From the IMG/VR virus record IMGVR_UViG_3300044655_001269, positions 1-64,000 of that record: a DNA stretch of 64,000 bases. One strand, given 5' to 3'. The translations under genes were made by a program, and so were the position numbers. Shown here piece by piece: positions 45,303-53,907 of this stretch. Below the pieces are notes generated by a model, which saw only the letters and a list, made by a program, of their open reading frames with translations, ran no database searches and was not told the origin of the DNA. Position 1 is the first letter of the stretch, and every line of letters begins with the position of its first letter. The stretch comes from a virus.

Positions 45303-46325
45303 TTAAGCCGTTTGACGGTCACGAATCATTTTAAGAATGTCTTGTGCACGACTTGCGCCTTCACCAGTCGTTTCAGGTGCAACCGCTGGTGCAGCATAAG
45401 AAGCCGCAGCAGGAGTTTCCCATGGTAAATCATCAGCAGATGATAAAGGAGCAGAAACAACTGGGTCAGCAACTAACGCAGCTACTGGAGCAGCCGGTGC
45501 AGCAACTACACGAGATTCAGTAGTAGGTGCTTGAATGCCATTTGGACGATAGTATTGACCCCATCTTTCAACATCATAGGCTTCACCATCAACCGATGCT
45601 TCAAACATTTCTTTGATAACTTTCAACTCAACTTCACCAGGACGTTTAGGTAAGAAGTCAGCTAAGTTGAATAACCCATGGTCAGCAATTGCTTGCAATT
45701 CTTCTTCATTTAAAGCACGTTCACGACGGCTCCATTTAGAAGTTGAGTAATCAGCAAATCCACCTTTTGAGGTTTTGCAAATACGGAAGTCAAGACCACG
45801 TAAGTAATCAGTTGGTAATTCATCCAACTCTGGATCTAATAAGGCAGATTTAATCAAACCAAAGATTTGTGGACTGATAATGAATCTACGGATTTTGTTT
45901 TCAGGTGGGTTGTCTTCTTTCAAGCCATCTTCAACAACAAAACCTTGTGCTAAGAATGTACGTTTTTTCCAATACTTACGACCCATTTCTTCCAAAGATT
46001 TGTCTTTGAACCAACCACGAACCTCGGTTAAAATTGGGCAGTATGCTTTTGCATCATACATTTCAATACATGGAACTTGAACAACAACTGGACGTGAATC
46101 TGCCTCGCCTTTAATGCCAGCGAAGGGAAGTCTAATCATTTGTTTTTCAACCCAGAAGAAATCATTGGTTGTGTCTGCATCCGGTAAGAATCGGATTGTT
46201 GTTTCATTGCCGTCAGCAATGTTCCAGTGTGGATAGATAACGCTTGGTTCGCCATTAGAACCACTGTTAGATTGGTTGTTTTGTGATGCTTGAAGTTTTG
46301 CGCGGATTTCAGCTAAAGATGCCAT
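45303..46325 (-). CDS. 32: single-strand DNA-binding protein gp32
   Basis: A 340-residue gp32-type single-strand binding protein. The N-terminus (MASLAEIRAKLQ) is the cooperativity region, the core begins YPHWNIADGNETTIRFLPD near 31-49, and PCIEMYDAKAYCPI near 86-99 is the area of the zinc site in T4 gp32. The C-terminal 90 residues are Ala/Pro-rich with acidic stretches for partner binding. It protects single strands in replication and recombination. The ATG follows AGGAATACACAA, behind tandem promoters and a leader hairpin. Confidence 0.85.
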   Translation of the reverse strand: MASLAEIRAKLQASQNNQSNSGSNGEPSVIYPHWNIADGNETTIRFLPDADTTNDFFWVEKQMIRLPFAGIKGEADSRPVVVQVPCIEMYDAKAYCPILTEVRGWFKDKSLEEMGRKYWKKRTFLAQGFVVEDGLKEDNPPENKIRRFIISPQIFGLIKSALLDPELDELPTDYLRGLDFRICKTSKGGFADYSTSKWSRRERALNEEELQAIADHGLFNLADFLPKRPGEVELKVIKEMFEASVDGEAYDVERWGQYYRPNGIQAPTTESRVVAAPAAPVAALVADPVVSAPLSSADDLPWETPAAASYAAPAVAPETTGEGASRAQDILKMIRDRQTA

Positions 46326-46431
46326 TTGTGTATTCCTATAAAAAGTAAAAGTTTGTACTGCTCTTGTGAATTGTAACGCTGTTGTAAGTATATCTAAATC
46401 ATAATGCCGTCCTAGGTTGCTTTTGAAAGTT

Positions 46432-46454
46432 TGGGCTAAGGGTTTCTTAGCCCA
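46432..46454 (-). promoter_or_regulatory. 5' hairpin of gp32 mRNA
   Basis: TGGGCTAAG/CTTAGCCCA, 9 bp with loop AAACC, at the very 5' end of the minus-strand transcript predicted from the promoter at 46463. T4 gene 32 mRNA is controlled through a structured 5' operator, so a regulatory or stabilising role is plausible. Confidence 0.6.
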
Positions 46455-46462
46455 GTTTGTTA

Positions 46463-46491
46463 AGTATATAGTGTTTGTTCGGTGTTGTCAA
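46463..46491 (-). promoter_or_regulatory. proximal gp32 promoter
   Basis: On the minus strand TTGACA (46491-46486), 17 bp, TATACT (46468-46463). Confidence 0.85.
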
Positions 46492-46532
46492 TCTTTATTT
46501 CTGTTTAACTTGAGACTTGACGTCATTTGTTA

Positions 46533-46561
46533 AGTATAGTTGTTTTGTTTTAGTATGTCAA
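46533..46561 (-). promoter_or_regulatory. distal gp32 promoter
   Basis: On the minus strand TTGACA (46561-46556), 17 bp, TATACT (46538-46533). It shares the flanks AAATAAAGA and TTAACAAA with the proximal promoter, so one is a duplicate of the other. Confidence 0.85.
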
Positions 46562-46716
46562 TCTTTATTTTCCATCATTGAAATATCGTAAGTCTGTAAT
46601 CTCGCTATTAGGGAACTTTTTTCAAATATGGGTTAATTATCTTTTAGTATGCTTATTGTACGACTCAAACCAGTTACCTATTGATTAGCTTTAGGGAACT
46701 ATTATCTTTTAGTATT

Positions 46717-46791
46717 TGGCTCCATCGGATGGACTCGAACCACCGGCATGAAAATTAACAGTTTTCCGTTCTACCGCTGAACTACGATGGA
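46717..46791 (-). tRNA. tRNA-Asn (GTT)
   Basis: Full cloverleaf on the minus strand: acceptor TCCATCG/CGATGGA, anticodon loop CTGTTAA (GTT), T-arm GGTGG-TTCGAGT-CCATC and encoded CCA. TTATCTTTTAG lies just downstream. Confidence 0.9.
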
Positions 46792-46819
46792 TTAATGTAT
46801 TGTAAGTCATTGATTTATA

Positions 46820-46895
46820 TGGAGCCGGAGACACGGATCGAACGCGCGACAAACTACGTACTAAGCAGTTGCTCTACCAACTGAGCTACACCGGC
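46820..46895 (-). tRNA. tRNA-Thr (AGT)
   Basis: Full cloverleaf on the minus strand: acceptor GCCGGTG with one T.T mismatch, D-arm GCTC-AGTTGGTA-GAGC, anticodon loop TTAGTAC, T-loop TTCGATC and encoded CCA. The anticodon reads AGT, which is unusual because A34 is rare in bacterial tRNAs apart from tRNA-Arg(ACG). Confidence 0.85.
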
Positions 46896-47054
46896 ACTTC
46901 ATATATTGTATTTATCTAAAAGATAATGAAAACCACTTTGAGTAAATCATCTTTTAGACTAAGTATTTAGCTAAATGCTAAGAAAAACCGTTCATAAATA
47001 TGGTTGTGTATGGGGCCATACACAACCGATTAACTCAACCTATTTAATAATATT

Positions 47055-48056
47055 ATGACTTATAAATGTAAAATTTGCGGTAAAGAATTCGATAACAGTC
47101 GTTCACTAGATGCGCATTACCACGTTCATGGTGGTGTTGATGGTGATAAAGATTCCACCAAATGCTCCTGTATTTATTCCAAGAAAGTTGTACTAGTTTC
47201 GTACCTTGAGACCCACATATCAAAACTTTCAAACTGTATATGCTGCGGTAAGAAAACTAGTACCAGTTTCAACAAATACTGCTCATCTAGTTGCGCGGCC
47301 ACCGTTAATAACAAATTCCGCACTCCTAGAAACTCAGTTGGTATTGAAACGAGTTCGTCGTTAAAGGACAATTACTCAACAAATCCGCACGGACCGTATA
47401 CCCTAGTATCGCAGTGCAAAGTATGCGGTAAATGGTTTCCTAAGACTGGAAAACGGTTAACTTGTTCTGATACTTGTGCAAAAACAGCTATGGGTGTGAG
47501 ATTGCCAGAAAGTGATAGTACTGCAAAAAGTAGTAATACCACCAAAACTAAAAAATCTTCATATAATCGTCCAACTAAACCACCATATTCTAAGGTGTCG
47601 CAATGTAAAGAATGTGGTAAATGGTTTCACAATACGACCGAGAGATCCACGTGTTCTACTAAATGCGCTAGAGCGATTATATCAAGAACTGCAACTAATA
47701 ATCCAAACTTCGGTGGTAATCAAAATAACCACGCGTATGGTTGGTATGATTCACCATTTGCCGGTCGTGTTTGGTTAGAATCCTCTTACGAGTATCGAGT
47801 TGCCAAAGATTTGGATGATCATGGTATTCCGTGGATCAGACCACCTTACATGCATTACGTCCTTAATGGATTGAAGAAAAAGTATTTTGCTGACTTTTAC
47901 TTACCCGATCAAGATATCTACTTAGACCCAAAGAATGATTGGATTATACCTAAAGATATCCCGAAAATCAATCAAGCTATGCTGTATAATAATGTTATCA
48001 TTCATATCTTGACTAAGGATCAACTTTCTTGGGCAGCTATTCAAGAACTGCTCTAA
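47055..48056 (+). CDS. free-standing zinc-finger nuclease, likely homing endonuclease
   Basis: A 333-residue plus-strand protein among minus-strand genes. The first 200 residues hold several Cys-rich fingers: a C2H2 finger CKICGKEF...HYHVHG (5-27), then repeated C-x2-C-G-K-W-F units (119-126; 185-192). The C-terminal 110 residues resemble a PD-(D/E)xK-type nuclease: LESSYEYRVAKDLDDHGIPW and YFADFYLPDQDIYLDPKN supply Glu, Asp and Lys. Free-standing homing endonucleases in phages have this make-up and often sit next to tRNAs. Late-type TTTAATA lies upstream. Confidence 0.65.
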   Translation: MTYKCKICGKEFDNSRSLDAHYHVHGGVDGDKDSTKCSCIYSKKVVLVSYLETHISKLSNCICCGKKTSTSFNKYCSSSCAATVNNKFRTPRNSVGIETSSSLKDNYSTNPHGPYTLVSQCKVCGKWFPKTGKRLTCSDTCAKTAMGVRLPESDSTAKSSNTTKTKKSSYNRPTKPPYSKVSQCKECGKWFHNTTERSTCSTKCARAIISRTATNNPNFGGNQNNHAYGWYDSPFAGRVWLESSYEYRVAKDLDDHGIPWIRPPYMHYVLNGLKKKYFADFYLPDQDIYLDPKNDWIIPKDIPKINQAMLYNNVIIHILTKDQLSWAAIQELL

Positions 48057-48102
48057 AAGATAAGCATCCAGCATGCACCGGTCTAACCAATCGGTGCATC
48101 AA

Positions 48103-48417
48103 TTAATCATCAAATCGATTCTCAACGAAATTAACCAACTCACATAGCATGAACGAACCACCACATTCCCAAAACTCTAGGATAGCAGATCGATTTTTAA
48201 CTAAGAAATCGGCTAACTTACCTTCTACATCTGAAAATGGGTATTCAATCCGTATATTATTGTCATCAATTAAGTACTGAACTGCACATGAACGACCTGC
48301 TATTTTACTTGAGATGTACAACTTACCAGAACCGATTTGAAACATGACGAATTCGATCTGTGGTAAATCCCATTCATCTTCGGGTGGATCTAAATTGAAT
48401 ATTTCAGTTAAGGTCAT
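48103..48417 (-). CDS. phage protein, unknown
   Basis: A 104-residue acidic protein (MTLTEIFNLDPPEDEWDLPQ...). The ATG at 48417 is chosen because GGAG lies 8 nt upstream and the promoter -10 at 48441-48446 would put the RNA start downstream of the longer frame. It has Cys residues near the end (ECGGSFMLC). Function unknown. Confidence 0.65.
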   Translation of the reverse strand: MTLTEIFNLDPPEDEWDLPQIEFVMFQIGSGKLYISSKIAGRSCAVQYLIDDNNIRIEYPFSDVEGKLADFLVKNRSAILEFWECGGSFMLCELVNFVENRFDD

Positions 48418-48440
48418 AGTAGCTCTCCAAGTACCCTCTA

Positions 48441-48469
48441 ATCTTATCAACCAAAGGGTACAAAGTCAA
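48441..48469 (-). promoter_or_regulatory. minus-strand promoter with early-type dyad
   Basis: On the minus strand TTGACT (48469-48464), 17 bp, TAAGAT (48446-48441), with dyad GTACCCT/AGGGTAC around the -10. Same design as the early plus-strand promoters. Confidence 0.7.
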
Positions 48470-48473
48470 CCTT

Positions 48474-50192
48474 TTAAATTCCAGCTAACTGTTTAAAGCG
48501 AGCGATTTCAGAAGATTCTTCAGGGGCAGCGTGGATACCAACACTAGCTTGTTCAGGAGCCATACGTTCAATTAGTTTCTTAACTGCATTAGCTGCTGAT
48601 TCACCGAACTTCTTACCAACCATGATGGTTACTTTTTCTGGACCTAATGGGAATTTGTTTTCCATGTGGTCGTAGAAAGATTTAACGTATTCGAATAGTT
48701 CATTCATATCTACGTTGCTGTGTCCACGTTCTTCTTTATCGGAATCACCGCATTCAGAGGCTACGTCTTCTTTCTCAAGTTTTTCAACTTCAGTTTCACC
48801 GGTATCTGAATGTTCCGAGTCATGACCATGTTCCCAATCGATTTGGTCAACTACTTCAGGTGCATGTTGTTGCAAGAAAGATTGAATCAAAGGAATCACG
48901 CATTTTTCAGGATCTTCGTTTGCAGATTTAACGATTGCTCTATTCAAAGCGGGTTCATCAATAATACCTTTTAGGCTTTCAATGGCATTCAACCCATCGA
49001 CACCAGCAGGTAAAGGTTCTTTAACTAAGTCTTGTAGTTCAGCAATAGCAGACTTTTGATTTTCTGGGTCTGTGCTAACAATAGCATCTTCTTCACCTAA
49101 GTTCATAGCCCATTGTTCAAATTTAGACATTGGGTCAATAACCGAGATTTCTTCAGAAACAGGTTCATCTGAAGAAGTCATACTAACAATATCAGAATAC
49201 TCAATGCCGTTTTCTTGCATCAATCTATAGATAACAGGGAACACGGATGCGATATCTTCTTTGAAGTTACGTACAGTGAACTTATCTTTATATTCTTCAA
49301 CTACAGATTGCGGCATTTCCATTGGTGCGGCAGCTTTGAAGTTTTCTTTGTATGATTCGTAGTGGTGTTGTTTTGCCAATTTGTGTAAAGTTTCGCGTAA
49401 GTGGTCCAATTGGGCAGTACTACGTTCTACCATATTATTAGTATCTGAATTCATCAAATCGTTTCTAACAACATAGTTACCAAAACTTTTCAACTGTGCA
49501 ATTTCTTCACTCATACCAGTAATAGATTTACCAAGATCATCATAAGGCAACCCACCATTAGCAACATGGCGTTGCATAGCTCTAGCACCAGCCAAGTGTT
49601 TGAATGGGTATTTGAATCTTTCACCATCACTATTCTCTACGAATAGGGCTGAGATGTTGCGTGAACGAGACCCAGGTGCCATATCATCATTCAAGGTTTT
49701 ACTGTGCTTGATAATTAATCGTGTATCCATCAACTTCTGATAGCTTACGTTTTTAGTACCATAAAGGTTACTTTCACTCATTATACTTTCTCCAATTGGT
49801 GCTGGTGTTGCAGATTTTGCATTTTGGCTCAAGAACGAATAGTCTCTTTGATCTAGGTTGTCTTTGGCAATGTCTCTAGGATCGAAGTTTAACAGCCTGC
49901 GTTTTGCAAATATCCTTAACTCCTTTAAAAACCCATACCAGTTGTTCTTTTGATTTGTATCCATGGTTTCGGTAATTCCATGTGAGAAATATACCTTCAT
50001 GGAATTCTGTTCAGCCAAACTAATACTCACATGACCAATAGCGGTTTCACCTTCCATATAATCAAAATCGAAGAAACGTGCATCCTCTGGGATAATAGTT
50101 ATCTCACCAGATTCCGTTCCTAATTTTAGACCAGAGAATCTGCTTCGTATTTTGTAAAATAAATCTGTTGCAATGTTATTTCGTGTATCCAT
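48474..50192 (-). CDS. large phage protein, probably virion-associated
   Basis: A 572-residue protein with an alpha/beta N-terminal domain (SGEITIIPEDARFFDFDYME), long helical segments (residues 190-330) and an acidic linker (SEHSDTGETEVEKLEKEDV) before a helical C-terminus. Similar large proteins occur in head or structural gene clusters of T4-like phages. GGCTAAATA lies 6 nt before the ATG and no ribosome site is seen, as for three other late genes here. Confidence 0.6.
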   Translation of the reverse strand: MDTRNNIATDLFYKIRSRFSGLKLGTESGEITIIPEDARFFDFDYMEGETAIGHVSISLAEQNSMKVYFSHGITETMDTNQKNNWYGFLKELRIFAKRRLLNFDPRDIAKDNLDQRDYSFLSQNAKSATPAPIGESIMSESNLYGTKNVSYQKLMDTRLIIKHSKTLNDDMAPGSRSRNISALFVENSDGERFKYPFKHLAGARAMQRHVANGGLPYDDLGKSITGMSEEIAQLKSFGNYVVRNDLMNSDTNNMVERSTAQLDHLRETLHKLAKQHHYESYKENFKAAAPMEMPQSVVEEYKDKFTVRNFKEDIASVFPVIYRLMQENGIEYSDIVSMTSSDEPVSEEISVIDPMSKFEQWAMNLGEEDAIVSTDPENQKSAIAELQDLVKEPLPAGVDGLNAIESLKGIIDEPALNRAIVKSANEDPEKCVIPLIQSFLQQHAPEVVDQIDWEHGHDSEHSDTGETEVEKLEKEDVASECGDSDKEERGHSNVDMNELFEYVKSFYDHMENKFPLGPEKVTIMVGKKFGESAANAVKKLIERMAPEQASVGIHAAPEESSEIARFKQLAGI

Positions 50193-50206
50193 AATCGGTA
50201 TTTAGC

Positions 50207-50614
50207 CTATTCTGTGGGACTTTGGTCATTCAGTTGACTGATGCCTTCTAGTCGTTTTATGTCTTCGTCAGTTAATCCCTCTAATCCAAAGACCTTTCTT
50301 GGGTTAATATAAGGTACGATTCGCTGACTGATGATATTTACTTGGATGTTTTCACCCATGATTTCATGATTGATCTTTGAGTTATATGCTACAAACGCAT
50401 AAGTACCATCACCGTAAAATCCAACTTCCAACTCTAAGAAATCATTCAACCAAGTAAGTCTTATTTCACCATCAAACTGAACTTCTACAGTTGGTTGTTT
50501 AGTACCAGGTAGCAATTGCTGTAGGAATACAATTGCATCGTCTATGGAATTTTCATTCAACTTGTCGTGTTCTTCGTATTTCAAGTTGTGTATTTCGTCT
50601 ATTGTTTCTCTCAT
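50207..50614 (-). CDS. phage protein, unknown
   Basis: A 135-residue protein with a helical, acidic start (MRETIDEIHNLKYEEHDKLN) and a beta-rich middle (IRLTWLNDFLELEVGFYGDG). Ends 14 nt before the 572-residue gene. Ribosome site AAGGACAACCA. Function unknown. Confidence 0.65.
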   Translation of the reverse strand: MRETIDEIHNLKYEEHDKLNENSIDDAIVFLQQLLPGTKQPTVEVQFDGEIRLTWLNDFLELEVGFYGDGTYAFVAYNSKINHEIMGENIQVNIISQRIVPYINPRKVFGLEGLTDEDIKRLEGISQLNDQSPTE

Positions 50615-50633
50615 TGGTTGTCCTTTTTGTTAT

Positions 50634-50694
50634 AGCTAAAAGATAATGGTTCATGGTTTATGGTTGGTCTCATGGGGTCAATTATCTTTTAGCT
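50634..50694. repeat. inverted pair of the dispersed repeat
   Basis: AGCTAAAAGATAAT (50634-50647) and ATTATCTTTTAGCT (50681-50694) are perfect 14-bp inverted copies 33 bp apart. A third copy follows at 50714. The spacer is GT-rich and non-coding. Confidence 0.75.
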
Positions 50695-50720
50695 TATGAT
50701 ACGTGGGTTTCGATTATCTT

Positions 50721-52121
50721 TTAGAATCCACTACTAATAAAGATAGGTAATGGCATCTGATCTTCTGTCAATTTCTCAGACATCTTATCATATATAGATG
50801 GATCCCAATCAGATAATACGGTTGCCATTCTTATAATAAGAAGAACAGCAGAAATCAAGTCATCATGCTCACCTGATTTAGCACCAAACCCAACACCTCT
50901 CGATATGTAAGTTTTCAATTCAGATACCAAAACTTTAGAGTTAATCGTCATCTTACCAGTTTCTAATAGGTTTTTAAACTGACTACATGCAGTAACTTTT
51001 GTTCTATGTGTAGTGTTAAACCCTTTACGGAACTTTCTGATATGACCTTTCTTGATAGGTTCTGAAAGGAATAACCCACGGAAATTCTCTTCACCGATAC
51101 TCTCGATAACGATCAAGGCTGCTTCACCTAGTGTATTATTCTCCATACTATAATAAGTAGTAGGTGCAAATCCACCTTTTTCAATTCCACGGTCATGTAT
51201 ATATGCTAATATATCTCTTAGATGTCTGATTTGTGTTTGCACGGGTGTAGTGTTATGTCGCCATTCACCAACTTGATCCATACTTGGCATTTCAAATACT
51301 TGCATAGCTGCGTAGTCACCACCAGTACCTAAACTTGGATCTAGCGATACTAGATAGGTTGCTAGTGGATTTATTTCTTTATACCAACGCATTTGTCCCA
51401 TTGTTAAAATTGGATCTACGCCCTTTAATTCTGCCAGTTTTGTTGCATTGATCAAGGTTTCGTCATTAATTAAGAACTCGCACTCGAACTCCCTACGAAA
51501 TTTTTCTGAATTTATCTTCGCCCGTTCGGTTGTCGCCCATTTGTCATCTCTATCAGGGTGTTCTCTCCAATGAGCGAAAAATGGATAAAATCCATTAATA
51601 CCAACTTTCTGTTCGATACCATTATTATCGAATTTCTTATTGGCATCATGCCAAATCAACGCAAATTGATCCTCGTCACTATTTGGTGTTGAGGTCAAGA
51701 TACAACGTCCACCAGTAGATAACGTTGGTGATAACGCAGTCCAGAATTCTTTTGCTTTTTCGGGCGGACTCACAAAACTGAACTCATCGCAATTTTTTGT
51801 TATAAAACAATGATTTACGATAAACCTGTGATTTTCTTCATGGACTTCTACAATATCATACACATCGGTTAATTGATCAAACTCAATTGATTCAATTTCG
51901 ACTAATCCATTCACTGTATCAATAGAATCACCAACTGATAATTCTTTAACCTTGGTTCTAACCCCGTTAATATAGAAATAATGCAATGCCGTTGCTGAAA
52001 CGGCATCACCTGTAACTAACGTTATTTTGAATGTTTCTTTGTTTGGAGTTATTCTTACTCCGTTAAAATCTCTCCAGCCAACTGGAGTAAGTATTTCGTA
52101 TGCGCTGTTTTCAACAAACAT
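50721..52121 (-). CDS. 17: large terminase C-part with C-terminal half of split intein
   Basis: A 466-residue precursor. Residues 1-110 are an intein C-half (see 51792-52121); the extein then begins CDEFSFVSPPEKAKEFW (Walker B DE) and continues through ATPase motif III-like TSTPNSDEDQ to an RNase H-like nuclease with YLVSLDPSLGTGGDYAAM, YYSMENN and a HDDLISA end, which cuts concatemers during head filling. The ATG at 52121 is chosen over 52160 because AGAAGGA lies 7 nt upstream. The upstream nuclease gene overlaps it by 67 nt. Complete terminase requires trans-splicing to the product at 55699. Confidence 0.85.
   Translation of the reverse strand: MFVENSAYEILTPVGWRDFNGVRITPNKETFKITLVTGDAVSATALHYFYINGVRTKVKELSVGDSIDTVNGLVEIESIEFDQLTDVYDIVEVHEENHRFIVNHCFITKNCDEFSFVSPPEKAKEFWTALSPTLSTGGRCILTSTPNSDEDQFALIWHDANKKFDNNGIEQKVGINGFYPFFAHWREHPDRDDKWATTERAKINSEKFRREFECEFLINDETLINATKLAELKGVDPILTMGQMRWYKEINPLATYLVSLDPSLGTGGDYAAMQVFEMPSMDQVGEWRHNTTPVQTQIRHLRDILAYIHDRGIEKGGFAPTTYYSMENNTLGEAALIVIESIGEENFRGLFLSEPIKKGHIRKFRKGFNTTHRTKVTACSQFKNLLETGKMTINSKVLVSELKTYISRGVGFGAKSGEHDDLISAVLLIIRMATVLSDWDPSIYDKMSEKLTEDQMPLPIFISSGF
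51792..52121 (-). other. C-half of atypically split intein
   Basis: 110 residues, from Met-Phe-Val-Glu-Asn to FITKN, with Cys+1. It holds block B (SATALHYFYIN) and block F/G (YDIVEVHEENHRFIVNHCF). The usual His before Asn is Lys. A long C-half that includes block B is the reverse of classic split inteins and matches what I recall of the AceL-TerL intein from Ace Lake phage terminases, which has a 25-residue N-half and an about 104-residue C-half starting Met-Phe. Confidence 0.8.
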
Positions 52122-53041
52122 AATATTCCTTCTACGTCTTCTTTTACTGTGTCTTCCCATACATAATATGTTGGGACTCGATGCATCCTATACAAAGCAC
52201 GGGCTTTATTGTAATCATATGCGAGAACTTCTTCTGCCGATTTTTCTCCAAAACAGGGTTTCCAATTATTCCATTTTTCATCATCCCATGCAGGATTTGA
52301 ATGGTAAGCATTCGACTGGTATTCAATAGCGATGTTATACTTTTTTATAGTTAAATCGAATGAATATCGATTTTTCGACACTGAATCATTTATTCCAAAT
52401 TCATGTGTATCGAAATAATGTGGAATCTTGTGATCGTTTAGATAATCTAAAATTGGTTTTAAACACTTTTTGGATACTTTACTAGCTCTACCGCATCCGC
52501 TAACCATAGTAGTATTCAGAGTTTCTCGACGTTTTAAGTGTGCATTCTCTTCGACTGTCAACCCATTTTCCAAAACTGTAGTCACGCGACCATGTGCTTG
52601 CCTTTGATACCCATTTCTACCATTCTCATCTACCGTACTCAAGTGTGTTGCTTTAGTTTTTTTACCTTTTTTATCATAACCAGTTTCACCATTCTCATCT
52701 GGCGTCGCCAAGGTTTCTCTTGCTTTTTGTTGACCCAATTCATACTTGGTTAATCCTGTTTCTGGATCAATCTCATTAATACCCTTTTTGATATTTTCAG
52801 ATCTAGCAGTGGTATCACGTTGAAAGTTTGGATATTTCTCTTCAAATTCTGCAACTGACATTAACAAATAACTTGTTATATACGTACTTTTCATTTGTCG
52901 CATTCTAATGCCGTGTACCGGACACGTGATATAGTCCACAAACTCAACCTTAGTTGGGTCATCGTACAAATCCGCACACGATCTTCTATTAGTTTTAATA
53001 CATGATTTTAGTTTAGTAGCAAATGATTTGATTTTAGCCAT
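52055..53041 (-). CDS. Vsr-like homing endonuclease in the split-intein gap
   Basis: A 328-residue protein. Its first part has several about 25-residue DNA-binding-like repeats with D-x-N-G-x-x-G-Y cores (TPDENGETGYDKK, TVDENGRNGYQR). The C-terminal 130 residues resemble a Vsr/EDxHD-type nuclease: SFDLTIKKYNIAIEYQSNAY, then WKPCFGEKSAEEVLAYDYNK and a RVPTYYVWED end. Nucleases of this type are known to sit between the halves of fractured genes with split inteins. The ATG follows AAGGTGAACTACT; the end overlaps the terminase C-part. Confidence 0.75.
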   Translation of the reverse strand: MAKIKSFATKLKSCIKTNRRSCADLYDDPTKVEFVDYITCPVHGIRMRQMKSTYITSYLLMSVAEFEEKYPNFQRDTTARSENIKKGINEIDPETGLTKYELGQQKARETLATPDENGETGYDKKGKKTKATHLSTVDENGRNGYQRQAHGRVTTVLENGLTVEENAHLKRRETLNTTMVSGCGRASKVSKKCLKPILDYLNDHKIPHYFDTHEFGINDSVSKNRYSFDLTIKKYNIAIEYQSNAYHSNPAWDDEKWNNWKPCFGEKSAEEVLAYDYNKARALYRMHRVPTYYVWEDTVKEDVEGILCLLKTAHTKYLLQLAGEILTE

Positions 53042-53113
53042 AGTAGTTCACCTTTTGAAATTAAATAAGTAAATTGAGTGTTACCTCTATTTAACATTTC
53101 TAAAAGATAATAG

Positions 53114-53142
53114 TTGCATCATACATACTGTTTTGATAAACT
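53114..53142 (+). promoter_or_regulatory. promoter for gene 53171
   Basis: TTGCAT, 17 bp, TAAACT, just after CTAAAAGATAAT at 53100. Confidence 0.6.
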
Positions 53143-53170
53143 ATGTGTACATTAACTCACGCAAATACCT

Positions 53171-53524
53171 ATGAAATTCGAAATAGCACCAAATAGAGCA
53201 GTAAAACAATTGAACCTAAGTGATGCAATACTGTACTGTTTCTCACTTAACATCGATGGTGTTACTGGTTGGAGATTACCAACCAATTCCGAACTGTCGT
53301 TAATCATACCACACCGTGTACCGTGGGATTGGTATTGGTTTGATCAAAATAAATTATCATCAGAAGAAGTGTCTAATATCCGTAAAGCGGTATTATGGCC
53401 AAGCGAATCTGCAATCTCATTGGTGTACTGTACATACGAAGACGGTTCACTACCAACTGTTAGTTACGAAGCATGGAATGTGGCCGAAGAAAATATGGTA
53501 ATTCCAGTAAGAGATATCCAATGA
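53171..53524 (+). CDS. DUF1566-type protein
   Basis: A 117-residue relative of the product at 18, with ALLYCFSLNIDG-like start (LYCFSLNIDGVTGWRLPTNS near 22-41) and a W-rich middle, ending VIPVRD. It is on the plus strand inside the terminase gap. Unlike the 18-311 copy, the W-S-S motif is replaced. Leader lacks GCACTAC. Confidence 0.7.
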   Translation: MKFEIAPNRAVKQLNLSDAILYCFSLNIDGVTGWRLPTNSELSLIIPHRVPWDWYWFDQNKLSSEEVSNIRKAVLWPSESAISLVYCTYEDGSLPTVSYEAWNVAEENMVIPVRDIQ

Positions 53525-53549
53525 TCTTAATTTTTCTACGAGACGTAGC

Positions 53550-53840
53550 ATGAAAATTGAAATAGCACCTATATCAACTGAAATAGAAGCCAATTGGGAG
53601 GATGCAAGATTGTATTGTTTTTCTCTTAATATTGATGGCAGAACTGGATGGCGGTTGCCCGCATTACATGAATTAAGTGAAATATTGAAGATTAACTCGG
53701 ATTTTAAGAGATCTTGGTATTGGTCTAATACTTGTTTTGAAAGAGATTATGCGATGTATCAATGCTTTGTTAGTGGTAAACATAGACCATGCCATAAAAT
53801 TAACATACAGTGTTATACTCGGGCTGTCAGGGATATCTAA
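53550..53840 (+). CDS. DUF1566-type protein
   Basis: A 96-residue relative with WEDARLYCFSLNIDGRTGWR near residues 16-35, SWYWSNTCF near 53-61 and a final YTRAVRDI. It is 29 nt after the previous gene and probably in the same operon; its ribosome site is weak. Its stop coincides with CTAAAAGATAAT. Confidence 0.75.
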   Translation: MKIEIAPISTEIEANWEDARLYCFSLNIDGRTGWRLPALHELSEILKINSDFKRSWYWSNTCFERDYAMYQCFVSGKHRPCHKINIQCYTRAVRDI

Positions 53841-53850
53841 AAGATAATAG

Positions 53851-53878
53851 TTGACACTATCCAAAATCCATGTACAAT
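53851..53878 (+). promoter_or_regulatory. promoter for gene 53908
   Basis: TTGACA, 16 bp, TACAAT, right after the repeat at 53837. Confidence 0.75.
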
Positions 53879-53907
53879 ACCCAGTATACAAACCAACTGG
53901 ATTAAAC

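Noticed and set aside
47174-47371. 65-residue minus-strand frame within the zinc-finger nuclease gene
   Set aside because: Shadow of a cysteine-rich coding region; no independent signals.
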